Shown: positions 16,859 to 25,140, counted from the first letter of the stretch. The stretch: 64,000 nucleotides of DNA from Flavobacterium psychrotrophum (GCF_003403075.1 NZ_CP031557.1:3596001-3660000); one strand, 5' to 3'. Notes: generated by a model from the sequence alone, not told the origin. Numbers and translations: made by a program.

Positions 16859-17734
16859 TTATCCCTGGGCTGTTATTGCTTCTTTGTTTATTTTCTTTAC
16901 AAGGCCTTGTAGTACATTACCCGGACCAACCTCTGTAAACAGGGTAGCGCCATCAGCTATCATGTTCTGTACGCTTTGCGTCCATTTTACCGGAGCAGTA
17001 AGTTGTATGATCAGGTTTTTCTTGATCTCCTCTGCATCGGTAACCGCAGTAGCAGGTACATTTTGGTACACCGGGCAAACGGGGTTAGCAAAAGTAGTAG
17101 CCTCTATGGCAGCAGCAAGCTCTTCTCGGGCAGGTTCCATCATCGGGCTATGGAATGCACCACCTACAGGTAGTATAAGCGCACGCTTGGCACCCGCAGC
17201 TTTAAGGGCTTCGCACGCAGCTTCAACGGCCGTAGTTTCTCCGCTTATAACCAGCTGCCCCGGGCAGTTATAGTTGGCCGCAACTACCACTCCGTCGATG
17301 CTTTTGCATACATCTTCTACAATTTTATCTTCAAGACCCAATACGGCAGCCATAGTGCTTGGTGTTATTTCGCACGCCTTTTGCATGGCAAGAGCACGCT
17401 GGCTTACCAGTTTTAGTCCGTCTTCAAAAGTAAGGGCCCCGGCAGCAACAAGCGCACTGAATTCGCCCAGAGAGTGGCCAGCAACCATTTCAGGCTGAAA
17501 GCTGTCACCAAGCGTTTTTGCTTTGATAACTGAATGTAAAAATACGGCAGGCTGTGTAACGCGGGTTTCTTTCAGCTGGTCTGCAGTACCTTCAAACATG
17601 ATATCGGTAATACGGAAACCCAGTATTTCATTAGCTTTTTCAAACAATTCTTTCGCTTCCGCAGCACTTTCATATAAGTCTTTACCCATGCCGGTAAACT
17701 GGGCTCCCTGACCCGGAAAAACGTATGCTTTCAT
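16859..17734 (-). CDS. fabD: Malonyl-CoA:ACP transacylase
   Basis: 291 residues from ATG 17734, standard size. KAYVFPGQGAQFTGMGKDL at the N-terminus, VTQPAVFLHSV, the nucleophile elbow VAGHSLGEFSAL with Ser at residue 88, QRALAMQKAC, and GGAFHSPMM with the catalytic His at about 197. It loads malonate onto ACP for fatty acid synthesis. A TACTTTTG box on the minus strand at 17768-17775 supports this start over one 12 codons upstream. Confidence 0.95.
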   Translation of the reverse strand: MKAYVFPGQGAQFTGMGKDLYESAAEAKELFEKANEILGFRITDIMFEGTADQLKETRVTQPAVFLHSVIKAKTLGDSFQPEMVAGHSLGEFSALVAAGALTFEDGLKLVSQRALAMQKACEITPSTMAAVLGLEDKIVEDVCKSIDGVVVAANYNCPGQLVISGETTAVEAACEALKAAGAKRALILPVGGAFHSPMMEPAREELAAAIEATTFANPVCPVYQNVPATAVTDAEEIKKNLIIQLTAPVKWTQSVQNMIADGATLFTEVGPGNVLQGLVKKINKEAITAQG

Positions 17735-17767
17735 ATCTTTTGTTCTTTTTGCTTTTAGTTTGTGGCG

Positions 17768-17775
17768 CAAAAGTA
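17768..17775 (-). promoter_or_regulatory. -7 box for fabD
   Basis: TACTTTTG on the minus strand, 33 bases upstream of the chosen fabD start. No clear TTG -33 element. Confidence 0.5.
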
Positions 17776-17837
17776 CGTTTTTTTCTGTTTATCGTAATCT
17801 GCACTGAATTTTGTATCTTCATAAGAAAGATGTGATT

Positions 17838-18608
17838 ATGAAAATAGCCACCTATAATGTAAACGGCGTTAACGGCCACCTGCCTGTATTGCTGCGCTGG
17901 CTTGAAGAGGCTAGACCCGATGTGGTATGCTTACAGGAACTTAAAGCACCACAGGAAAAATTTCCTGTAGAAGCCATTAATTCCGCTGGCTATAACGCGA
18001 TTTGGCACGGCCAGAAAAGCTGGAATGGTGTAGCAATATTAGCCCGTGGACATGAGATTAAAGAAGTGACTCGCAACCTGCCCGGTGACCCCGAAGATGA
18101 GCAAAGCCGCTACATAGAAGCGTTAGTAAATAATGTACTGATCGTATGCCTGTACCTGCCCAACGGTAATCCTGCGCCGGGACCTAAATTTGATTATAAG
18201 CTACAGTGGTTTGAGCGTTTTTCGGCACGGGCTAAGGTACTCCTTGATTCTAAAACACCTGTTGTACTGGCAGGCGATTTTAATGTGATACCCAATGAAA
18301 TTGATGCTTATAAACCGGAACGCTGGGTTAACGATGCACTCTTCCGTCCCGAAACACGCGAGGCTTTTCAAAAACTTATAGCGCAGGGATGGACAGATGC
18401 CATTCGTAAACTATATCCTGATGAAACTATTTATACGTTTTGGGATTACTTCCGCAATGCTTACGGGCGCGATGCCGGCCTTAGGATCGATCATTTTTTA
18501 CTTAGTGACGAAGCTGCTGCCATGCTTAAATCGGTTGCGGTAGACCGCCATGTGCGCGGCTGGGAAAAGACCAGCGACCATACACCGGTATGGATAACGC
18601 TGGGGTGA
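17838..18608 (+). CDS. xth: Exodeoxyribonuclease III
   Basis: 256 residues from ATG 17838. The AP endonuclease/exonuclease family pattern is complete: KIATYNVNGVNG, DVVCLQELKAP with the metal Glu, SWNGVAILAR, VVLAGDFNVIPNEID with the Asp-Asn pair, GLRIDHFLLS and the final SDHTPVW with catalytic Asp-His. It cuts abasic sites and degrades 3' ends in base excision repair. The longer frame to 17811 has no family match. Divergent from fabD. Confidence 0.93.
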   Translation: MKIATYNVNGVNGHLPVLLRWLEEARPDVVCLQELKAPQEKFPVEAINSAGYNAIWHGQKSWNGVAILARGHEIKEVTRNLPGDPEDEQSRYIEALVNNVLIVCLYLPNGNPAPGPKFDYKLQWFERFSARAKVLLDSKTPVVLAGDFNVIPNEIDAYKPERWVNDALFRPETREAFQKLIAQGWTDAIRKLYPDETIYTFWDYFRNAYGRDAGLRIDHFLLSDEAAAMLKSVAVDRHVRGWEKTSDHTPVWITLG

Positions 18609-18634
18609 TCAAATTCGAAGATATGGGTGTTGTT

Positions 18635-18673
18635 ATTCCCCTCTTTCGGAGGGGTGCCCGCAGGGCGGGGTGG
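18635..18673 (+). repeat. Palindromic repeat, copy A (left of DUF559)
   Basis: ATTCCCCTCTTTCGGAGGGG followed by TGCCCGCAGGGCGGGGTGG: two palindromes (CCCCTC-GAGGGG and GCCC-GGGC) in tandem. Inverted relative to copy B at 19131, so the two copies bracket the DUF559 gene. Confidence 0.8.
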
Positions 18674-18710
18674 AAAAATTAACTATATTGCAATTGACCA
18701 ACTACATTAA

Positions 18711-19043
18711 ATGGAAAAAGAAATTCTCAGCATCATAAAAGGCACTTATATATATCGTAAGCACATAAGCAATTTACCCGCAAATGCGCAGCTAAAGGAT
18801 AGGGCTAAAAAACTTCGAAAAGCAGGAAATTACCCCGAAGTAGTTTTTTGGAAACAGGTTAACAGGCATCAGTTTTACAATATTGATTTTGACAGGCAGC
18901 GTATCATTGGAAATTATATTGTAGATTTCTATATAAAATCATTAGGGTTGATTATCGAAATAGACGGCACAGTACATAATGAAAGGGAAGATTATGATGA
19001 AAAACGCACACTGTTCTTAGAATCTTTGGGACTTAGCGTATAA
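18711..19043 (+). CDS. DUF559 endonuclease-domain protein, truncated by an in-frame stop
   Basis: 110 residues ending at TAA 19041. RAKKLRKAGNYPEVVFWKQV, the core FDRQRIIGNYIVDFYIKSLG and LIIEIDGTVHN form the DUF559 nuclease core (Vsr/MutH-like, with Asp and Glu-x-Asp as probable metal ligands). After the TAA the same frame continues for 27 codons (RISYLRVLHDLNNVMNELEN and so on) to TGA 19125-19127, exactly as the missing C-terminal helix of the family. So the gene seems to have been cut by a point nonsense change. Catalytic residues lie before the stop. It is flanked by inverted palindromic repeats. Confidence 0.8.
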   Translation: MEKEILSIIKGTYIYRKHISNLPANAQLKDRAKKLRKAGNYPEVVFWKQVNRHQFYNIDFDRQRIIGNYIVDFYIKSLGLIIEIDGTVHNEREDYDEKRTLFLESLGLSV

Positions 19044-19130
19044 AGGATTTCTTATTTAAGAGTATTGCATGACCTTAACAATGTGATGAACGAACTTGAA
19101 AATTTTATTATTGCAAATTACTCTTGATTC

Positions 19131-19181
19131 CCACCCCGCCTTACAGGCACCCCTCCGAAGGAGGGGAATAGCTACACTCAA
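19131..19181 (-). repeat. Palindromic repeat, copy B (right of DUF559)
   Basis: CCACCCCGCCTTACAGGCAC then CCCTCCGAAGGAGGGGAAT, then AGCTACACTCAA. It is the reverse complement of copy A with few changes, and starts four bases after the TGA that ends the full-length DUF559 frame. Confidence 0.8.
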
Positions 19182-19283
19182 TCTCTAAACAGCCAGCACG
19201 TGTAACAGATAAATTTCTTTATATACTTTTGACTTATCCAATAGTGCAATGAATAGGATTGGAGTATTATTGACTATCTGAAT

Positions 19284-19337
19284 TCCCCTCCCCGCCCTAT
19301 GGGCACCCTTCCGAAGGAGGGGAATAGCTACTCTCAA
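19284..19337 (-). repeat. Palindromic repeat, copy C
   Basis: TCCCCGCCCTATGGGCACCC then TTCCGAAGGAGGGGAATAGC, then TACTCTCAA. Same orientation as copy B and sharing its tail (AATAGCTAC-CTCAA), 150 bases further on. Confidence 0.75.
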
Positions 19338-19343
19338 AATCAA

Positions 19344-19406
19344 GACCCTGTAAGGGTCACACCTAAAAACGTTGGGCACCGCCCAACGTTTCGTAACGCA
19401 GTTACG
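19344..19406. repeat. Three consecutive short palindromes
   Basis: GACCCTGTAAGGGTC (19344-19358), AAACGTTGGGC/GCCCAACGTTT (19367-19391) and CGTAACGCAGTTACG (19392-19406). A short minus-strand frame across this stretch (19185-19418) looks like chance. The gene-free stretch 19044-19505 is filled by these palindromes, copies B and C, and the terminator that follows. Confidence 0.7.
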
Positions 19407-19440
19407 AAAAAAGCCCATCCCCGCTTATGCAGAGATGGGC
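19407..19440 (-). terminator. Terminator after the bestrophin gene
   Basis: Read on the minus strand: GCCCATC / GATGGGC stem followed by TTTTTT. Located 66 bases past the stop of the bestrophin gene. Confidence 0.75.
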
Positions 19441-19505
19441 CGCCAAAATACATAATAACCGGACCTAAACACTAAACACCGGATACTAAAAACTAAACTA
19501 TAAAA

Positions 19506-20456
19506 CTATAAAATAAAATACGGGTCTTTATATGGCTGTATATCATAGAGACTTTCATCAAAATCCTGTTTTTCATCTTCAAATTCATTATGATATTCGT
19601 TAACCATTTGCATCAGGTTTTTTTCTATCCCGTTAGATATGGTAACCATGGGCGTATCTGTAGGGCGGTCTTCAAAAGGATCCTGCAACTGAATTGCCAT
19701 TTTCTCTATAAGAAAGCATGCCGCACCTATCATGGCAACCACCGGTATTTGCAGCCAGCCTAAAAAGTCTTTCAGCCCAAATGGCAGCAGCACAATAAAC
19801 AGGCATAGCGTAAAACGTATGTACATACTATAAGTGGTAGGAAACACTGTATTTTTAATACGCTCGCACTTACCCATACTATCGCAAAGCTTTGTAAGAA
19901 TACTGTCCATCTCTACCTGCTGATAGGCATTAATGTTTCCGTTCTCAAGAGCTTTCTTTAAATCTTTACCATGCAACATAAGCAATGCGTTAGGCACATG
20001 TTTAAAATTACTAACAAACCTGAGTTCATCTTCGGTAAGCAAAGTTGTTATGGGCTTAACGGCATCTTTGCCCCTTAGCGATTGTGCCAGGGCATAACAC
20101 CAGGCAGCCTGCCTCTTAGCAAATCGTTCTTTAAACTCAACCGCCTCTTTACTAAAATCAGGGTCGCTGTAAAAAGTAATGACCTGCCTTACCAGCGATC
20201 TGGAATCGTTTACAATGGCTCCCCAAATAATCCTGGCTTCCCACCAGCGATCATATGCCTGGTTACTCTTAAAGGCCAGGAGCAGTGATATGATAGTTCC
20301 CAAAATTGCAGGTACAGCTATTGGGATATTAACCGAACCGGCATTGTAAAAATGATGGATTACTTCAAAACTTATGGTGTAGAGTATTACCAGAACAAGC
20401 TCTATTTTTATCTTGCCCAGCACATAGCTTAATGGTATTCTCTTTCTTAGCAGCAT
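19506..20456 (-). CDS. Bestrophin-like (UPF0187) channel protein
   Basis: 316 residues. Start with IPLSYVLGKIKIELVLVILY, then two hydrophobic segments, and SLLLAFKSNQAYDRWWEARIIWGAIVNDSRSL, the strongly conserved FRxNxxYxRWWEgRxxWG region of bacterial bestrophins. PFGLKDFLGWLQIPVVAMIG is the later membrane part, and QDPFEDRPTDTPM is the conserved acidic loop. Bacterial homologues form pentameric ion channels in the inner membrane; ion preference is unclear. Confidence 0.88.
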   Translation of the reverse strand: MLLRKRIPLSYVLGKIKIELVLVILYTISFEVIHHFYNAGSVNIPIAVPAILGTIISLLLAFKSNQAYDRWWEARIIWGAIVNDSRSLVRQVITFYSDPDFSKEAVEFKERFAKRQAAWCYALAQSLRGKDAVKPITTLLTEDELRFVSNFKHVPNALLMLHGKDLKKALENGNINAYQQVEMDSILTKLCDSMGKCERIKNTVFPTTYSMYIRFTLCLFIVLLPFGLKDFLGWLQIPVVAMIGAACFLIEKMAIQLQDPFEDRPTDTPMVTISNGIEKNLMQMVNEYHNEFEDEKQDFDESLYDIQPYKDPYFIL

Positions 20457-20997
20457 AATTCAGTTTTAAATCTTAAACATCATATAAAGGCTGTAGATAC
20501 CGCCTTAACATACTCCATAATTTTGATTACCTCTTTTTAAAACCCTCCATAGCTGAATTACAGTATTAAATGCCCCTGTAAAATATATCTGCTGTACACC
20601 GTAAAAACAAAGTATTGCTCAGGCTGCTGCGTTAGGCAATGACACCCGTGAGGAGGATGGGATACTTACCCTTGAGAGCAGCCCTGTGCAATAATTATAT
20701 TTTTTATGAATCTTTTTGTTTGACTTATAAATAACTCCCAAACGCCCCCTTAACAACATCATAAAAAATAAATCTTTATGCTGTGGTACCGGGCAGTTAT
20801 ATATGGCAATTATCATAACACTAAGCAATACTACCTGACTGACTTAAAACCATTAAGTCTATCATATAAAAACCTTTAATGTTAATTACAAATCAACCAT
20901 ATCCAGATTAAAGGAAGTTTAGATTTACATTAGAATTTTATAAGCATGAAGATTAAGCATTCTAATCTTACAGAAAGAAATAATTGACCGATTAACG
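20457..20997. other. Gene-free stretch between bestrophin and sensor kinase
   Basis: 541 bases with no convincing gene. A 69-codon minus frame at 20619-20828 has no protein-like features. The stretch is A/T-rich apart from a GC-richer block at 20613-20693, described separately as a possible structured RNA. Confidence 0.6.
20613..20693. ncRNA. Possible structured RNA element
   Basis: Nested complementary arms: TATTGC (20613-20618) with GCAATA (20688-20693), and GGCTGCT (20622-20628) with AGCAGCC (20677-20683), enclosing a GGG-ATACTTA-CCC hairpin near 20658-20670. On the plus strand a T-rich tract follows. On the minus strand it would sit in the leader of the bestrophin gene about 157 bases before its start. 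I do not recognise the class; it may instead be an intergenic repeat. Confidence 0.35.
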
Positions 20998-22377
20998 CTA
21001 TTTCAATTTATTTTTATGCCCAAAGGTTAAAGTTACCAACGTACCTTTTCCTTTTTCGCTAATCACGTTTATATTTCCGTTGTGCATTTTTATAATGCGT
21101 GACGCAAGTGGTAAACCAAGGCCATAGCCACTATAACGTGATGCCTCTTTACCTCTAAAAAATGGCTCATAAAGATATGGGATATCTTCGTCAGGTATAC
21201 CTATGCCAATATCGCTTATCTCTACCGTTATGGCTTTTTCATCTGCCGAAAGGCTTACAAAAACCTCATCATTATTACTATACTTAACGCCATTGATAAT
21301 GATATTGCTTAAGGCAAGCTCTAATAACGGACGGTTACTGGGTATGGTAAGAAACTTATCGTCTTCCGGCATGTCATTCATACTGATGTTTACACGGTTG
21401 CCGGGATATAGTTTGTCCAGCTCGGCTTTTACATCCATTAATAGTTCATCCATACGCACAGGGTCTTTAACCTGTTTATTAGTATCATAGCCTGCCTGTG
21501 TCATTTTCAGGAGGCTGTCTGTAAGATTGCCCAGGCGTGTAGCCTGTTTATTTATGTTTCTTATTACCTCTTCATACTCCGGCAAATCACGCTCTTTTAA
21601 AAGTGTAATTTCGGTCTCTGCAATAATGGTTGCAATAGGTGTTTTAAGCTCGTGCGATGCGTTGTTTATAAAATTAGCCTGAATATCAAAACTCGTCTGC
21701 AACCTGTCTAGCATACCATTAAAAGTTTGTGCCAGGTCATATATTTCATCTCCCTGGTTACCCTCAGGCATCGGCAGGCGGCTGTGCAGGTTACTGGCGC
21801 TAATGCGTTTTACTTCTTTATTAATCTTAGCCACCGGATTTATGACACGCCTGGCCAAAAAACGCCCAAACAGGTAGGCCAGTAATATAAAGCCCATTCC
21901 GCCAAAAAACAGTATACGTGTTATGTAAATGGTAGTAGTAGTACCACGGCTATCTCGCGCGCCCACAATAACTATATATTTTACACCACCTTCATCAAAC
22001 ACCTGTGCATAGTGGTAATAACCAGACTTATGCACATAACCGGATCCGTTTGCAAGAACCTCTTCAAAAAACTCATGAGGCAGGTGTAAGTGCGTATTGT
22101 AATCAAAAGAATCGGGGCCGTTTACCCTAAGCACATAATCTGTTTCCTCTATAAGCTCTTCGAGTCCGTTTGCCTTTAACTGGCGGTAATATGCCGCTTT
22201 TTCAGGATCGTGCTGATAATGGATTGACGATACTATTTTTGCCCTGTCTACCAGGCGTTTCACAAAATAATATTCATTATTATACTTGAAAAGAAAATAT
22301 ACGAGCACGCACAACATCAGGGTACTGATGCCGGAAAGTGCAATATAAGTAATGGTAATTTTCTTTCTTATCTGCAT
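20998..22377 (-). CDS. Sensor histidine kinase with HAMP domain
   Basis: 459 residues: N-terminal membrane helix (about 9-31), a periplasmic part of about 120 residues, a second helix (about 155-170), HAMP with RRVINPVAKINKEVKRISA, the HisKA box NASHELKTPIATIIAETE (phosphorylated His at about 241), N box SNIIINGVKYSNND, G1 ISDIGIGIPDE, F box and G2 YSGYGLGLPLASR. OmpR-partner type. Two bases downstream of its response regulator gene, so the two form an operon. The signal is unknown; the partner of the regulator at 22380. Confidence 0.92.
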   Translation of the reverse strand: MQIRKKITITYIALSGISTLMLCVLVYFLFKYNNEYYFVKRLVDRAKIVSSIHYQHDPEKAAYYRQLKANGLEELIEETDYVLRVNGPDSFDYNTHLHLPHEFFEEVLANGSGYVHKSGYYHYAQVFDEGGVKYIVIVGARDSRGTTTTIYITRILFFGGMGFILLAYLFGRFLARRVINPVAKINKEVKRISASNLHSRLPMPEGNQGDEIYDLAQTFNGMLDRLQTSFDIQANFINNASHELKTPIATIIAETEITLLKERDLPEYEEVIRNINKQATRLGNLTDSLLKMTQAGYDTNKQVKDPVRMDELLMDVKAELDKLYPGNRVNISMNDMPEDDKFLTIPSNRPLLELALSNIIINGVKYSNNDEVFVSLSADEKAITVEISDIGIGIPDEDIPYLYEPFFRGKEASRYSGYGLGLPLASRIIKMHNGNINVISEKGKGTLVTLTFGHKNKLK

Positions 22378-22379
22378 TA

Positions 22380-23054
22380 TTATGCCTTTAGCACATACCC
22401 AAGCCCCTTCATGGTATGTATTAACTTAGTAGTAAAAGGCTTATCTACTTTATTACGCAGGTAGTTAATATAAACATCTACCACATTAGTGTTCATGTCA
22501 AAATTAATGTTCCAAACGTTATCCAGTATTTTTTCGCGGCTCAGTATAATACCGCTGTTGCGCGCCAGGTAATACAAAAGGCGAAACTCTTTTGCGGTAA
22601 GGTTTAGTGGTGTACCGCCCCGTTTTACGGTCTTTGCACGACGGTCTATTTCCAGGTCTTCGATAGTTATAAGTTCAGCCGGTTTATGGTCCTGCCCTGC
22701 CCTGCGTGCGAGTGCATTAATACGGGCTTCGAGCTCTGTAAACTTAAACGGTTTAGACATATAATCGTCTGCACCACTATTAAGCCCGCTTACTATATTA
22801 TCGCTGCTATCTAGTGCCGTAAGCATTAGTATAGGTACAAAGTTTCCGGCAGCACGCACACGCCTGCATATTTCTATCCCATTAATATCGGGCAGCATTA
22901 CGTCAAGCACCACAACATCATAAGTATTTTGCTCCAGCATTTGGAGCGCAGTAGTACCATCGAGTGCGGCACTTACTTCGTGATTTTTTTCTGACAGCCC
23001 TTTACGTACTACTGATAGCAAATTAGGTTCGTCTTCGACAATTAGCAGCTTCAT
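22380..23054 (-). CDS. OmpR/PhoB-family response regulator
   Basis: 224 residues. Receiver domain (1-115): KLLIVEDEPNLL acidic pair, VVVLDVMLPDINGIE with phospho-Asp at 51, the switch Thr in LMLTALD, and the Lys in YMSKPFKFTEL at about 101. C-terminal winged helix (about 125-222) with TAKEFRLLYYLARNSG and the end YINYLRNKVDKPF then TMKGLGYVL. Similar to CusR/RprY-type regulators. First gene of the unit with the kinase. Upstream lies a long inverted repeat. Confidence 0.92.
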   Translation of the reverse strand: MKLLIVEDEPNLLSVVRKGLSEKNHEVSAALDGTTALQMLEQNTYDVVVLDVMLPDINGIEICRRVRAAGNFVPILMLTALDSSDNIVSGLNSGADDYMSKPFKFTELEARINALARRAGQDHKPAELITIEDLEIDRRAKTVKRGGTPLNLTAKEFRLLYYLARNSGIILSREKILDNVWNINFDMNTNVVDVYINYLRNKVDKPFTTKLIHTMKGLGYVLKA

Positions 23055-23132
23055 AAAAACAAAAATAGGGAAAAAAGTCGGAAGTCAGTAATACAAAGCC
23101 AATGGGCACAGGGTAAACGCGCCATAAAATAA

Positions 23133-23228
23133 GCCACGGATTACTCAAATTTCAAAAATCATTAAATTCGATATATTCAAGGTGCTTAAAGCGGTATGTA
23201 AATTTTTGAAATTCGAGTAATTCGTGGC
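23133..23228. repeat. Long inverted repeat of the GCCACGAATTAC family
   Basis: Arms of 27 bases at 23133-23159 and 23202-23228 match at 25 positions; the left begins GCCACGGATTACTCAAATTT and the right ends GAGTAATTCGTGGC. The loop is 42 bases. Single arms of the same family appear near 12500-12527 and 38917-38945. Confidence 0.8.
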
Positions 23229-23344
23229 AAAAATTTTAACTAATGAAATTGCATCTTAGGGCATACCGATAGTTAATTAACAAAATACTGCGCAACCTTA
23301 TACAGGTATCTTGCATCTAATGTTTATACAAACGCAATACTGCT

Positions 23345-24037
23345 ATGAAACTTAATTTTATCTCTAAAATGATGCTGGGCACAGCCGCAGCAATTACCAT
23401 GTTATCATGCAACATAGATGATGACAGTACTTACTACACACCCGATAACAACATTGCTTTTAGCATTATTGCTAATGCAAGCCCCAGCAGCGGCGATTTA
23501 TATTTTTATGCCGATGCAAACCGGATAAACGCAACTCCATCTGTATATGGAACTGCTGAAGGTTATTTTAGGCTCTATACAGGAAAACGCGTACTGTCTC
23601 TAAAGGATGCCACGGGTACTTTACTGGACAGTACTACGGTAAACCTGAAAGCCGGAGATGTGTTTAGTGCCTTTGCCGTTAATACTTACAACAACGTAGA
23701 ACTGGTTACTTACAACGATACCCTACAGCAACCCGAAGCAGGACAAGCACTTGTGCGCTTTATTAACTTAAGCCCGGATGCAGGCGCTGTAGACATTAGC
23801 GGACTCAACCAAACATTTGCCACCGGTGTAGATTTTAAAGAAGCAACAAATTATGTAAGTGTAAAAAGCGGTACTTATGATATTACTTTTAAAAACAGCA
23901 CTGGGGCTGTATTATACACCGCTAAAGCTGAAGATTTTTATTCGGGCAGTATTTATACCATATACACTAAAGGTTTTGCAACCCCTCCTACAGGCAGTAA
24001 CGACACCTTTAGCACTAAGAAGTTGCGCAATTACTAA
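23345..24037 (+). CDS. DUF4397 domain lipoprotein
   Basis: 230 residues. Signal with Cys at about residue 22 (AAITMLSCNIDDD), acidic residues right after the Cys as expected for surface-exposed Bacteroidota lipoproteins (CNIDDD). Two DUF4397 beta units: NIAFSIIANASPSSGDLYFY to about residue 115, and QALVRFINLSPDAGAVDISG from about 135. The function is unknown; the family is extracytoplasmic. Single gene, divergent from the response regulator at 22380. Confidence 0.85.
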   Translation: MKLNFISKMMLGTAAAITMLSCNIDDDSTYYTPDNNIAFSIIANASPSSGDLYFYADANRINATPSVYGTAEGYFRLYTGKRVLSLKDATGTLLDSTTVNLKAGDVFSAFAVNTYNNVELVTYNDTLQQPEAGQALVRFINLSPDAGAVDISGLNQTFATGVDFKEATNYVSVKSGTYDITFKNSTGAVLYTAKAEDFYSGSIYTIYTKGFATPPTGSNDTFSTKKLRNY

Positions 24038-24465
24038 GCCGTAATGTAAAAAATTAGAAAGGCGGGGTTTACTACCTGTCCCCGCCTTTCCTTGGAATTA
24101 AATATAAAACTACTGTTGTTGGATAATTCAGCTTAAAAGCCGGCAGGATTCGACCTGTAAAAAGATTCTGTTTAAATAAAATAGCGATTTATTTTTGGGC
24201 TAAAACATGAATCCTACATCCGTACCGGCTTTTTAGAATATTATGGTTAGCAAACCGTTGTTTTTAAACTCCACTTTAAAAAATTGAAATCCGGTTTTTT
24301 AATTTTTCTTCAAAATTAAAATTGCACTCCTTGGTTATATCCTGAAGCAAAATTGCAAATAACCCATAAAAAGGCACAGGTAGAAATTACCTGTTTTACA
24401 AATTCAGGTAATTTTACGCAACACTGGTTTTAGCTTATGGTTACTGGTTACAGCAACCTGGTTAA
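24038..24465. other. Gene-free stretch with hairpins
   Basis: A GC-rich hairpin (GAAAGGCGGGG / CCCCGCCTTTC) at 24057-24090 lies right after the DUF4397 gene and is probably its terminator, though the T tract is weak. Further on, AAAAGCCGG near 24135 pairs with CCGGCTTTT near 24226. The remainder is A/T-rich with no gene visible. Confidence 0.5.
24057..24090 (+). terminator. Hairpin after the DUF4397 gene
   Basis: Perfect 11-base stem and 12-base loop, 20 bases after the stop. No strong T-run follows, so termination is inferred from position. Confidence 0.5.
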
Positions 24466-25140
24466 TTAAATTACAGGTAAGTCTTCAACCCTTATAATCT
24501 GGTTTTGTATAGCATATATAACAAGCCCGGCAATATTTTTAGCTCCCGTTTTAGTAAAGAGGTTATTTTTATGGCCCTCAGCAGTGCGCTGGGTTATAAA
24601 AAGCTCATCTCCTATTTCCTTAGCGGTTTTTTGCAGGCATATAAGGCGCAAAACTTCTGTTTCGCGTTCAGAAAGTAACTCTTCCTGCTGTAATACAGGC
24701 CTTGGCGCTTTAGTGGTTATTTGCGCGCGAAGGGCATCAAGTTGGTCATCTTTAAAAAAGTATCCGTGTTTATTTACTGCACGTATAATCTCTACAAGTT
24801 CTAACGGCGATATGCCTTTTGGCAAAAAAGCCGCTACACCTGTTTTTATCATAAAACCCATAAAGCTTTTTTGATAATGCGATGATATTACAATAATGCG
24901 CACATAAGAATAATCTATTTTAAGCCGCTCTGCAACCGCAATACCATCCATACCGTTCATGCGCAAATCCAGCAACACAATTTGAGGCATTATGGCAGCA
25001 GTACTTAGCTTTTCCAGTAATTGCTCTCCGCTGGTAGCGGTAAACACAACATCTATATCTGGGCAGGTTTGCAGGTAATTTTCTAAAAGCGATACAATAA
25101 GGGCATCGTCATCGGTTATGGCTATTGAGATGTTTTCCAT
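24466..25140 (-). CDS. NarL/LuxR-family response regulator
   Basis: 224 residues. Receiver: ISIAITDDDALIVSLLENYL, phospho-Asp in QIVLLDLRMNGMDG at about 58, Lys in AFLPKGISPLEL. C-terminal LuxR HTH: SERETEVLRLICLQKTAKEI then LFITQRTAEGHKNNLFTKTG. It is probably the partner of the histidine kinase whose gene lies just upstream on the same strand, 113 bases away. Confidence 0.92.
   Translation of the reverse strand: MENISIAITDDDALIVSLLENYLQTCPDIDVVFTATSGEQLLEKLSTAAIMPQIVLLDLRMNGMDGIAVAERLKIDYSYVRIIVISSHYQKSFMGFMIKTGVAAFLPKGISPLELVEIIRAVNKHGYFFKDDQLDALRAQITTKAPRPVLQQEELLSERETEVLRLICLQKTAKEIGDELFITQRTAEGHKNNLFTKTGAKNIAGLVIYAIQNQIIRVEDLPVI

Noticed and set aside
18635..19337. Complete insertion sequence around DUF559
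   Set aside because: No DDE or Y1 transposase, no clear target-site duplication, and the inverted repeats are themselves palindromes; kept only as a finding.
19185..19418. 77-codon minus-strand frame
   Set aside because: It is made of the palindromic repeats and hairpins; its translation shows no protein-like pattern.
20613..20693. Signal recognition particle RNA or a tRNA
   Set aside because: The AGCAGCC word recalls SRP RNA, but the GGAA tetraloop region is missing; no tRNA T-loop consensus is present.
20619..20828. 69-codon minus-strand frame as a gene
   Set aside because: Low-quality composition, no domain, and it overlaps the possible structured RNA.
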